From an uncultured Woeseia sp. (GTDB lineage: Bacteria > Pseudomonadota > Gammaproteobacteria > Steroidobacterales > Woeseiaceae), in contig CAJWFK010000011.1 of assembly GCA_913031125.1 (NCBI GenBank), positions 1-64,000 of the forward strand: a stretch of 64,000 nt of DNA, given 5' to 3'. The notes beneath the pieces are model-generated. The model was not told the origin of the DNA and ran no database searches. It saw nothing but the letters and a program-made list of their open reading frames with translations. A program made the translations under genes and the position numbers. Shown in pieces: positions 25,740 to 33,341 of the stretch; the stretch's first letter is position 1, and every line of letters starts with the position of its first letter.

Positions 25740-26717
25740 TCAGAGTAGTGATGCGATCGCTTCCCGTTCCTCACGCAATTCCAATTCTGTTGCACGCATC
25801 CGCTCACGACTAAACTTGTTGATTTCCAGACCTCGAACGATTTCATATTGTCCGTTGTAGCAGCGTACTGGATATGAATAGATGATGCCTTCGTCTATAT
25901 CGTAGCTGCCGTCCGCAGGAACTCCCATACTTACCCAGTCACCCTCCTTAGAGCCGAGCACCCAGTCATGCATATGATCGATTGCGGCCGAGGCGGCTGA
26001 TGCCGCTGATGACGCTCCACGGGCATTGATGATGGTTGCTCCGCGTTGCTGCACGGTTGGAATGAAGTCTTCGGTTAACCAGTTTTTATCAACGAGTTCT
26101 GTAGCAGCTTGTCCTGCCACTGTTGCATGATGTATGTCTGGATATTGGGTCGCTGAATGGTTGCCCCAAATTATTATGCGCTGAATTTCCGTAATATGGC
26201 TTTTTGTCTGAGAAGCTAGTTGGGCAATGGCTCGATTGTGATCCAGCCTGGTCATTGCAGTAAACTGTGAGTTTTTGATATCCGGAGCGTTTTTGCTTGC
26301 GATTAGTGCGTTGGTGTTTGCGGGGTTTCCTACCACTAGTACTAGGATATCAGGATGTGCATGTTTGTTGATGGCCTTACCCTGAAAAGAAAAAATTTCG
26401 GCATTTGCTTCTAATAGATCGTTGCGTTCCATACCTGGCCCACGTGGTCGGGCACCGACAAGTAATGCGTAATTACTATTTCTGAAAGCGATGTCTGCAT
26501 CATCAGTAGTAAGAACCCCTGCAAGGGTATCGAACGCACAGTCTTCCAATTCCATCGCAACACCATCAAGGGCGGGCAATGCAGGCGGTATTTCTAGCAG
26601 CTGCAGGTGTACTGGCTGATCTTTACCAAGCATTTGGCCGGAAGCTATACGAAATGCGAGTTGATAACCGATTTGACCGGCGGCGCCAGTAATTGTGACG
26701 CGGACAGGTGATTTCAT
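25740..26717 (-). CDS. mdh: Malate dehydrogenase
   Basis: The 325-residue protein has the NAD-binding loop [16 protein letters not shown] (9-24), the substrate loop [13 protein letters not shown] with its arginines, TRLDHNRA and the catalytic histidine in [11 protein letters not shown]. It fits the type of malate dehydrogenase related to cytosolic MDH (about 327 residues), distinct from the E. coli-type enzyme. It oxidises malate to oxaloacetate in the TCA cycle. A small exported-protein gene ends 16 bases upstream on the same strand. The following 102-base gap to fadE shows no clear site. Confidence 0.96.
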   Translation of the reverse strand: MKSPVRVTITGAAGQIGYQLAFRIASGQMLGKDQPVHLQLLEIPPALPALDGVAMELEDCAFDTLAGVLTTDDADIAFRNSNYALLVGARPRGPGMERNDLLEANAEIFSFQGKAINKHAHPDILVLVVGNPANTNALIASKNAPDIKNSQFTAMTRLDHNRAIAQLASQTKSHITEIQRIIIWGNHSATQYPDIHHATVAGQAATELVDKNWLTEDFIPTVQQRGATIINARGASSAASAASAAIDHMHDWVLGSKEGDWVSMGVPADGSYDIDEGIIYSYPVRCYNGQYEIVRGLEINKFSRERMRATELELREEREAIASLL

Positions 26718-26733
26718 TGCGAAGTTTTACGCC

Positions 26734-27096
26734 TCAATTAGATTCTTGAGCCCTATAGGCTTGGACTTCTGCATTGAACTGCGCTGCAAGTCGCTCCATT
26801 TCATCAACGGCAGCGTTATATTTTTTGTTAAACACCTCTTCGCGCTCTTCCTCATCTTCAGGTTGAAGATCAGCTATTGCCTCCCGAGCTTGGGTTTCTT
26901 CTCTTTCTATGCACTCAAGATAGGTGTCCATATCTGATACGTACTGCTTCACTTGTCTTTGTCCTTCAAGCATGTCTTCTTTGGTGGCAGTGTTGCCATT
27001 TGGAACTAACACCCTTTGGGGATAATCACAGGCTAAAGCTGTCTGCACGCTACAAATAGTGAAAATGCCGAGAAATATTTTAATTGATTTAGTCAT
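26734..27096 (-). CDS. Small exported protein of unknown function, helical
   Basis: I do not recognise a family. The 120 residues start with a signal peptide (MTKSIKIFLGIFTICSVQTALA, probable cleavage after ALA, leaving CDYPQ). A single Cys at the start of the mature region does not fit a clean lipobox. Residues from about 35 to the end are strongly charged, Glu/Lys/Arg/Gln-rich and predicted helical or coiled coil, including DLQPEDEEEREEV. It may be a periplasmic helical protein. It lies 16 bases upstream of mdh and may be co-transcribed with it. Confidence 0.7.
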   Translation of the reverse strand: MTKSIKIFLGIFTICSVQTALACDYPQRVLVPNGNTATKEDMLEGQRQVKQYVSDMDTYLECIEREETQAREAIADLQPEDEEEREEVFNKKYNAAVDEMERLAAQFNAEVQAYRAQESN

Positions 27097-27335
27097 TGTA
27101 CGAGTTTCTACTGGTTAGGCCGTTATGATAGGCGGGATTGTCAATATTGAGTACTAGGTATTTAATGCTATTTAAGCATGTCGATCACGGCGAGTGAAGT
27201 GCCGTCATTAATTAATTTAACAATATCCTATTAAATATGGTGTATCTTTCTGGGCTGATTTAATTCCATATGCATTAGTTCCTTTTGCCTGTGACAAATA
27301 TAGTCACGGAGTAATTTCCAGCTGCAAAAACATTT
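27097..27335. promoter_or_regulatory. Intergenic region before gshA with two small dyads
   Basis: These 239 bases separate divergent genes. They hold ACGGC/GCCGT arms with a 9-base loop (27187-27205), and GTGAC/GTCAC arms with a 7-base spacer (27291-27307), the latter 28 bases before the gshA start. Either could be an operator. The second resembles a CRP site but has the wrong spacing. No confident promoter boxes, RNA genes or ORFs are seen. Confidence 0.3.
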
Positions 27336-28931
27336 TTGGATGTCGTTTTGAACCGATTGGTTGAGCAAAGGATTAACACACTGGCCTGTAATGGATCGGA
27401 TGGTGTTCTTTCTCATGGCCGCAAGGGTATTGAGAAGGAATCATTGCGTGTGTTATCTGACGGGCAACTGGCTCATACTCCCCATCCAGAATTACTTGGT
27501 TCTGCGCTCACTAATCCTTTTATTACAACAGACTTCTCGGAGGCACTGCTTGAATTTGTGAGTCCTGCCTATGAAAGCACATGGGAGATGATGCGCTTTC
27601 TCTGTGAAATACATCAGTTCACATATGAGAGGATTGGCGAAGAGTTGCTTTGGGTTACTAGCATGCCTTGCTTGATAGGGCATGATGAAGATATACCACT
27701 AGCGCAGTATGGAAATTCAAATGTAGGCAGGATGAAAACTGTCTATCGCAACGGCCTGGGCTATCGATATGGACGAAAAATGCAGGCTATTGCGGGAGTG
27801 CACTTCAATTATTCTTTACCAGAAACATTCTGGGATCAATATCATGCATTCGAGTGTTCCAGTCTTGAGATGGACAAATTCCGGGCACAGCACTACATGG
27901 GTATGGTTAGAAATTTTCGCCGCTTTGGCTGGATGGTGCTCTATCTTTTTGGTGCTTCACCAGCCGTATGTAAATCTTTCATGGATGGTCAGCACTCTGA
28001 TATGAAAAAGTTTAATGAGACTACATACTACGAGCCTTACGGTACCTCGCTGAGAATGAGTGATCTCGGATATAGCAACAACACACAGGCACATCTTCGC
28101 ATGTCCCTGAATTCTCTTGATGATTATATTAATGATCTTAACTCTGCAATTTGTACTCGGGAACCTAAGTATGAGGCGATTGGTGTAAAGGTTGATGGCG
28201 TATATAAGCAACTTAGTACCGGTCAATTACAGATCGAGAATGAGTTTTATAGCCCTATAAGGCCGAAACGAGTTGCTCGTTCAGGTGAACGACCTACCGT
28301 TGCATTGCGTCGGGGAGGTGTAGAATATGTAGAAGTTAGGTCGTTAGATATAAACATATTAGATCCCGTTGGAATAAATCAAAATACTATGCGCTTCATG
28401 GAAGCGTTTCTGATCTATTGTCTTCTCGAAGCTAGTCCCCCGTTTAATGCGGAGGATTGGATTGGTGTCACCAGTAACCATGACAAGGTAGCGAAATCGG
28501 GTCGCGATCCCGAGCTACGTTTGCTTCGCGATGGTGGAGAGATTGGTTTGAAAGAATGGGGCCGGAAGATTATAGAAAATGTTCGGGCAATTGCCGAGAT
28601 TATAGACCGTGGAGAAGGTAGCGACGATTACAGTCAAGCAGTAGACGCCCAAAATCTATTGATAGATGATCCCAACGCTACTCCTTCTGCCCGTATACTG
28701 GAGGAAATGCGTGAGGAAGATTTAGGATTTTTCAATCTGGCAATGGATGCTGCACTAATGCATCGAGAATATTTTGCAGACTTAGTTGACATTGAGGAAG
28801 CACGACTGCGTATGTATTCAGATGAGGCCGCCAGATCAATCCGACGGCAAGCGGAGATTGAAGAATCCGATCAGTTCAGTTTTGATCAATATTTAGAACG
28901 TTATTTTTCTGAGCAGGGCTGTTGCGATTAG
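27336..28931 (+). CDS. gshA: Glutamate-cysteine ligase
   Basis: The 531-residue protein belongs to the gammaproteobacterial GshA family (E. coli 518). The N-terminal GRKGIEKESLRV is the conserved ATP/substrate segment (E. coli GIQRGLERETLRV). TTDFSEALLEFVSP, GVHFNYSLPE and YVEVRSLDINILDP follow in order. It makes gamma-glutamylcysteine, the committed step to glutathione. No in-frame ATG precedes the conserved core. TTG at 27336 (or at 27348) is the likely start, and no SD is visible, suggesting weak initiation. The gene ends in a TTAG stop overlap with the convergent hypothetical gene. Confidence 0.95.
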   Translation: MDVVLNRLVEQRINTLACNGSDGVLSHGRKGIEKESLRVLSDGQLAHTPHPELLGSALTNPFITTDFSEALLEFVSPAYESTWEMMRFLCEIHQFTYERIGEELLWVTSMPCLIGHDEDIPLAQYGNSNVGRMKTVYRNGLGYRYGRKMQAIAGVHFNYSLPETFWDQYHAFECSSLEMDKFRAQHYMGMVRNFRRFGWMVLYLFGASPAVCKSFMDGQHSDMKKFNETTYYEPYGTSLRMSDLGYSNNTQAHLRMSLNSLDDYINDLNSAICTREPKYEAIGVKVDGVYKQLSTGQLQIENEFYSPIRPKRVARSGERPTVALRRGGVEYVEVRSLDINILDPVGINQNTMRFMEAFLIYCLLEASPPFNAEDWIGVTSNHDKVAKSGRDPELRLLRDGGEIGLKEWGRKIIENVRAIAEIIDRGEGSDDYSQAVDAQNLLIDDPNATPSARILEEMREEDLGFFNLAMDAALMHREYFADLVDIEEARLRMYSDEAARSIRRQAEIEESDQFSFDQYLERYFSEQGCCD

Positions 28932-29611
28932 TTTGTTGTCGTGAAACTGTTTGGTATGACAATTTTTAAACTTCCATCCATAGTTACCGGTCCTGTTCCT
29001 GCCAAATAACGAGCTACGGTAAGCGACTCTGAAGCACTTGTATTTAAATTCTCAAATAGTCCGTTACCACCTGAAACATTCGCAGTACCTTGTGGTTTTG
29101 GACCCGTTGTTGTGATGCGATGAAATGTGCCTTGCCAACTTTTGTCCGAAGCTAGGTGTGCGGGAATTACAATATCGCGTATGTACGCCCAGTAGTTTTC
29201 TGTCTGATCTATCATTATGGTCCCGCTAGCGGGTAAATAAATGTGCCAAATACTATTTGCTATGGCTGCTCCTTTGATCAGTGAAGTTGTTTCAGACTTG
29301 GATAACATTTTTATCCCTAACCCGGCGGCATGACCTGTGGTGTTTTTTAAAATACTTAGAAAGACTGTGGTGTCGCGTAGAGTTGGTTCTGAGAACTCGA
29401 CGGTGGTAGGGGTGGGAGGTACGGTGCGATTTTTTTCTTGAGCGGATATGAGCCGATTGTCGTCCAAAGCGGTTGAAAAATGTAGCTCTAACATCTGATG
29501 TGGAGACAATGTGAGGGGTGACACGGCATCCCTCCCAGTTAAGGGATTTAAGTAGATTGCCTGCAGAAATAAAAATATACCGACGAAAATACCTGCCAAC
29601 ATTGAGATCAC
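28928..29611 (-). CDS. Membrane-anchored protein of unknown function, paralog of the upstream gene
   Basis: No known family is recognised. The 227 residues comprise one N-terminal membrane segment (about 2-20, no cleavage motif) and a soluble part probably outside the cytoplasm. Motifs shared with the preceding gene are LDDNRLISA (there LPDDRIVDA), a G-L/I-GI-K/S stretch, and W-x-I/V-x-L/F-PASGTI (there PARGTI). A GNGLFENLN...SESL segment (there DFKGLSGSVTEEV) is followed by an arginine/glycine turn. The start ATG overlaps the upstream stop by 4 bases, so the two are translated together, perhaps as a heteromer. Its 3' end shares a TTAG stop with gshA. Confidence 0.65.
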   Translation of the reverse strand: MISMLAGIFVGIFLFLQAIYLNPLTGRDAVSPLTLSPHQMLELHFSTALDDNRLISAQEKNRTVPPTPTTVEFSEPTLRDTTVFLSILKNTTGHAAGLGIKMLSKSETTSLIKGAAIANSIWHIYLPASGTIMIDQTENYWAYIRDIVIPAHLASDKSWQGTFHRITTTGPKPQGTANVSGGNGLFENLNTSASESLTVARYLAGTGPVTMDGSLKIVIPNSFTTTN

Positions 29612-30210
29612 ATATTTGATTTTGAATCTCCTAGAGGCCCGGTAAGAACGGTTTTAAGATGTATTTGGAAGGCCGTCGTATGTTTCTTCGAAGGATGGGG
29701 GAAGACTTCTTCAGTCACTGAGCCTGACAGACCTTTGAAATCTCTGGTTCCTGCGACTAATTGCCCGCTCCTTAGTCTGTCGGGGCCGGGATTTAAATGC
29801 ATTTTCGCATAGATGGTTCCGCGGGCAGGGAAATGCACTGTCCATTCGACGAATTGACTAGTTGATTCGTTAGAACTCGAAAGGCGGCTGCCTATGCCAA
29901 TGACCTTGTTATTTTGATTTCGGACTTTAAAAAGCTCTGCTTTCGCATTAATGTTGTGATGGTCGAGAGATTCGAGAAATAATAAGGCTCCACTTTGCAT
30001 AGCTTCGGAAGCAGCATCTACAATGCGATCATCGGGGAGGTTTATAAAAAATGTTTCGACAGCCCCGCCGTTGGGCTGCACAGAAATTAGCGATGGTTCA
30101 CGTTGCAGATTTACAAAGGGAAGATAGGAGGCTACAACAGCTGCTCCGACACTGCCTAAACCAAGTCCGATAAGGAATATTTTTATTATGCCACTCATTA
30201 CTATCTTCAA
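29608..30210 (-). CDS. Membrane-anchored protein of unknown function, first of a paralogous pair
   Basis: No known family is recognised. It has 200 residues with one N-terminal hydrophobic segment (about 8-28, IFLIGLGLGSVGAAVVASYL) and a beta-rich extracytoplasmic domain. The middle contains VEWTVHFPARGTIYAKM and the C-terminal part DFKGLSGSVTEEVFPHP. Order and spacing of these elements match the downstream gene, so the pair is an old tandem duplication. Upstream is a 161-base gap shared with the divergent sulfotransferase-like gene. Cell-envelope location is inferred from the single anchor. Confidence 0.65.
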   Translation of the reverse strand: MKIVMSGIIKIFLIGLGLGSVGAAVVASYLPFVNLQREPSLISVQPNGGAVETFFINLPDDRIVDAASEAMQSGALLFLESLDHHNINAKAELFKVRNQNNKVIGIGSRLSSSNESTSQFVEWTVHFPARGTIYAKMHLNPGPDRLRSGQLVAGTRDFKGLSGSVTEEVFPHPSKKHTTAFQIHLKTVLTGPLGDSKSNM

Positions 30211-30371
30211 AATTCTGGGGGATTATTGCACAGTTAAGTCTATTAAAATGAACAAGTGGCTTGACACGTCAAACCCTAACATGCCGAATAATATGCTGCT
30301 ATTTAGTACAATTTGGTCCTCTTTTAGCCTTGGAAGTGTTGCTTAATACAAGTGATCACAAGAAATTCTCG

Positions 30372-31100
30372 ATGAGAGCAATATGCCTTTGGTCAGGACC
30401 TAGAAACGTCTCTACTGCAGTTATGTATAGCTTTGCTCAGAGACCAGATACCTGCGTTGTTGATGAGCCACTGTATGGCCATTTTCTTAGGGTAACTGGT
30501 GCTCCTCATCCTGGTCGAGAAGAGGTGATGGCTAGTGTTGATTGTGATGGTGATAAGGTGATGAAGAATCTTTTGACGCATTCGATTTCAAATACCGATC
30601 TTCTTTTTATGAAACAGATGGCGCATCATCTTGTTGGCGTCAACAGATCCTTTCTTTCTGGCACAGAAAATATTTTCTTGATTCGAGATCCTGAATACAT
30701 GCTGCCATCTTTGACTCGGAATTTGCCTTCTGCCCAACTTAGCGATACTGGTTTGAAGGTACAGTGGGACTTGTTTGAAGAACTGATGTCCCGAGGACAA
30801 ACACCAGCAGTTATTGAGTCAAATCAACTTTTATTGGAACCTGAGCGTGTTCTTTGTAAGCTTTGCGAACATCTTGGTATTGAGTTTTTTGATGAAATGC
30901 TGACCTGGGATGCAGGACCTCGAAGTGAAGATGGTATTTGGGCAAAATACTGGTACCAGAATGTTCATCAGAGCACGGGTTTCACAAGTAACAGTCCGAA
31001 AGGACGGTTTCCGAAGCATTTGAGCGACCTACTCGCAGAATGCAGGCCGTGGTACGACAAACTTTGTCAACATGCGATCTCTGCAGATAACGGAGGTTAA
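30372..31100 (+). CDS. Sulfotransferase-like protein
   Basis: The protein is 242 residues from the ATG at 30372. The frame is open to a TTG at 30261, but the conserved domain begins at MRAICLWSGPRNVSTAVMYS. The opening SGPRNVSTA loop resembles the 5'-phosphosulfate-binding loop of PAPS sulfotransferases, and IFLIRDPEYMLPS the 3'-phosphate segment. In plants and other eukaryotes this exact domain is fused to a class IV aminotransferase. Here the two are separate genes 9 bases apart in the same order. The acceptor is unknown and sulfotransfer is unproven for this subfamily. Confidence 0.8.
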   Translation: MRAICLWSGPRNVSTAVMYSFAQRPDTCVVDEPLYGHFLRVTGAPHPGREEVMASVDCDGDKVMKNLLTHSISNTDLLFMKQMAHHLVGVNRSFLSGTENIFLIRDPEYMLPSLTRNLPSAQLSDTGLKVQWDLFEELMSRGQTPAVIESNQLLLEPERVLCKLCEHLGIEFFDEMLTWDAGPRSEDGIWAKYWYQNVHQSTGFTSNSPKGRFPKHLSDLLAECRPWYDKLCQHAISADNGG

Positions 31101-31109
31101 AGGAGCAAG

Positions 31110-32027
31110 ATGGTAAAACTTCCGGATTCACGGAACGCCAATTTGTTAGTCTATGTTAACGGAACGCTAGTTCCGCGGGACGAGGCTCGTATATCTGTTT
31201 TTGACAGTGTTGTTCAGGGTGGCGACGCGGTGTGGGAAGGTCTGCGCGTCTATAAAGGAAGAATTGCTGCATTCGAGGCTCACTTGGAGCGTTTGTTGAA
31301 CTCAGCGCATGCATTGTCATTTGTTTCGGTGCCATCGCTAGCGGACATTCGTGAAGCTGTTTTTAATACACTGACCGCAAACGGGATGACTGATGATGTG
31401 CACATTCGGTTGACACTGACTCGGGGAGAGAAGCTGACCTCTGGGATGAATCCAAGGCTTAATCAATCAGGATGTTCATTAATTGTGTTGGCGGAATGGA
31501 AAGCTCCTGTATACGCTGATGATGGCATAACTGTTGTTACATCATCTGTGCGTCGAAACACGCCAGAGTGTTTGGATTCGAAGATTCACCATAATAATCT
31601 TCTTAACAATATACTTGCATCGATCGATGCAAATGTTGCCGGCGTAGATAGTGCTGTGATGCTCGATATGTACGGGTTCATTGCTGAAACAAATGACACT
31701 AATATTTTCCTAGTGCAGAACGGCGAGTTATTGACCCCATTTGCCGACGCATGTCTTCCTGGCCTGACACGTCAGATGATACTTGACATTGCCGCGCAGG
31801 AAGGTCTTCCGGCCCGAGAGAAAAATTTGTCGCTAACCGAACTATATGTCGCTGATGAAGCGTTCACGTCGGGTACCATGGGAGAACTTACCCCAATTCT
31901 CGAAGCTGATGGCCGAATCATTGGTGACGGCACCCCTGGGACCCTAACTCGTCGATTGCAGACATTGCACAGAGATTATGCTTATGAGCATGGGGAGCCA
32001 ATTTGCTTGTCTGAAGTTGGCGGTTAA
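31110..32027 (+). CDS. Class IV (branched-chain-like) PLP aminotransferase
   Basis: The 305-residue fold-type IV PLP enzyme has VVQGGDAVWEGLRVY (substrate/cofactor region), catalytic Lys in LDSKIHHNNLLNN, ETNDTNIFLV (binding PLP nitrogen and phosphate) and TSGTMGELTPI. It is related to IlvE and D-amino-acid aminotransferase. The substrate cannot be fixed from the sequence. An SD-like AAAGGAG precedes the ATG. It pairs with the sulfotransferase-like gene upstream. Context suggests the two act on one metabolite, possibly an amino or keto acid bearing a hydroxyl, but that is inference. It ends 8 bases from the convergent ferredoxin reductase gene. Confidence 0.88.
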   Translation: MVKLPDSRNANLLVYVNGTLVPRDEARISVFDSVVQGGDAVWEGLRVYKGRIAAFEAHLERLLNSAHALSFVSVPSLADIREAVFNTLTANGMTDDVHIRLTLTRGEKLTSGMNPRLNQSGCSLIVLAEWKAPVYADDGITVVTSSVRRNTPECLDSKIHHNNLLNNILASIDANVAGVDSAVMLDMYGFIAETNDTNIFLVQNGELLTPFADACLPGLTRQMILDIAAQEGLPAREKNLSLTELYVADEAFTSGTMGELTPILEADGRIIGDGTPGTLTRRLQTLHRDYAYEHGEPICLSEVGG

Positions 32028-32035
32028 ATTTTCAC

Positions 32036-33250
32036 TTAGCGCATCATGTCTTTCAGTTGAATTTTTTCGTTAGCTAGCTTGGCTAAATTTATTTTAGCTT
32101 TTTGTGCTATTAAGGCCTTGGATTGGATAAAGTCTTTTGGTCTATTAATGGCGTCAATGGAAATTATTGTCTCGTCCCTAAGATATAAGCAGGAAAATGC
32201 GTTGTTATCTGGGTTGCCCCTAACAACTGTTTGATCATAGCCTGTTGATAAGCCACAAATTTGTAACTTGAGATCGTATTGATCTGACCAAAACCATGGT
32301 ATTTCAGCGTACGCACACGTCTCCCCACAGATATTGTTAGCCGCTGTTTTAGCTTGTTCAAGTGCGTTGTGGACAGATTCAAGACGTACTTTGTAACCGA
32401 GTAGTGCATTAGGGTGGAATGTACAATCGCCGATTGCATAAATATTTGGGTCACTGGTTCGACAGTACTCATCCACGACGATACCATTCGACGTCTCAAT
32501 TCCGCATTCGGCAGCGAGTTCTGTGTTTGGCAAAATACCTACGCCAATAACAACAATGTCTGCCGGCACGGTTTCACTGCTGCTGAGAAATATAGTATCT
32601 ACCTTATCTTTACCAGAAAAGGCTTTAGCTGACCTGTTGAACAATAGATTAACGCCATTTTTTAAATGTACTTGTTGATAGAAGTTGGAGAGTTCTGGTG
32701 AGACGACGCGGCTCATAACCCTGTCTTGCATTTCAATTACAGTTACATCCAATCCCTGTTTCACTGCGACAGAAGCAACTTCGAGCCCAATATAGCCGGC
32801 ACCGATAATCACCATTCTTTTCCCGCGCGACATCTTGGAACGAATCTGGTCCGCATCATTGATGTTTCGAAGGTAGTGTATTCCGTTCAGATCGATACCA
32901 GGGACATCTAACAGGCGTGGCCGGCTGCCGGTAGCAAGTACTAGTTTGGTGTAATTAATGCAGTCGCCATTGGAAAGCCTTGCAAATTTTTTAATAGGGT
33001 CGATTGCAGTAACACGAGTATTTAGTATTGTATTGACATGCGCCTGGCTATAAAAACTCTTAGGTTTTACGAATAGGCGCTCAGCCGATAGTTCGCTCTT
33101 GAGATATTTCTTTGATAGTGGCGGTCGTTGGTATGGATACCAACGCTCTTCGCCTATTAGGGTGATTTGGCCGATATACTTTTTTTGCAATAGGGTGGAA
33201 ACTAACTGTCCGGCCCCGTGCCCGGCACCAACTATTACGATCTCATTCAT
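32036..33250 (-). CDS. FAD-dependent ferredoxin/rubredoxin reductase
   Basis: This 404-residue flavoprotein has an FAD Rossmann motif VGAGHGAGQL at the N-terminus, then PYQRPPLSKKYL. The NAD-binding motif VIIGAGYIGLEVAS is near 147-160, and YAIGDCTFHPN closes the FAD site. The layout matches oxygenase-coupled NADH:ferredoxin reductases (HcaD, ThcD, AlkT-like), which feed a ferredoxin or rubredoxin. No partner ferredoxin or oxygenase sits beside it. The upstream gap to the SLC13 gene (33251-33341) shows no strong site. Confidence 0.88.
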   Translation of the reverse strand: MNEIVIVGAGHGAGQLVSTLLQKKYIGQITLIGEERWYPYQRPPLSKKYLKSELSAERLFVKPKSFYSQAHVNTILNTRVTAIDPIKKFARLSNGDCINYTKLVLATGSRPRLLDVPGIDLNGIHYLRNINDADQIRSKMSRGKRMVIIGAGYIGLEVASVAVKQGLDVTVIEMQDRVMSRVVSPELSNFYQQVHLKNGVNLLFNRSAKAFSGKDKVDTIFLSSSETVPADIVVIGVGILPNTELAAECGIETSNGIVVDEYCRTSDPNIYAIGDCTFHPNALLGYKVRLESVHNALEQAKTAANNICGETCAYAEIPWFWSDQYDLKLQICGLSTGYDQTVVRGNPDNNAFSCLYLRDETIISIDAINRPKDFIQSKALIAQKAKINLAKLANEKIQLKDMMR

Positions 33251-33341
33251 AATAGCTATTCTACTTTAATATTGATTCGATGCTGGCTAGGGAAAAATCT
33301 ATATTGGACTCTGCAAAATAATTTGTCCTAATCTCGTGCTT

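Noticed and set aside
27290-27307. CRP-like TGTGA...TCAC site upstream of gshA
   Set aside because: The half-sites are 9 bases apart instead of 6, so it is kept only as an inverted repeat.
30261-30371. N-terminal extension of the sulfotransferase-like gene from a TTG
   Set aside because: The extension has no conserved features, and the TTG coincides with a TTGACA promoter-like sequence. The ATG at 30372 starts the domain.
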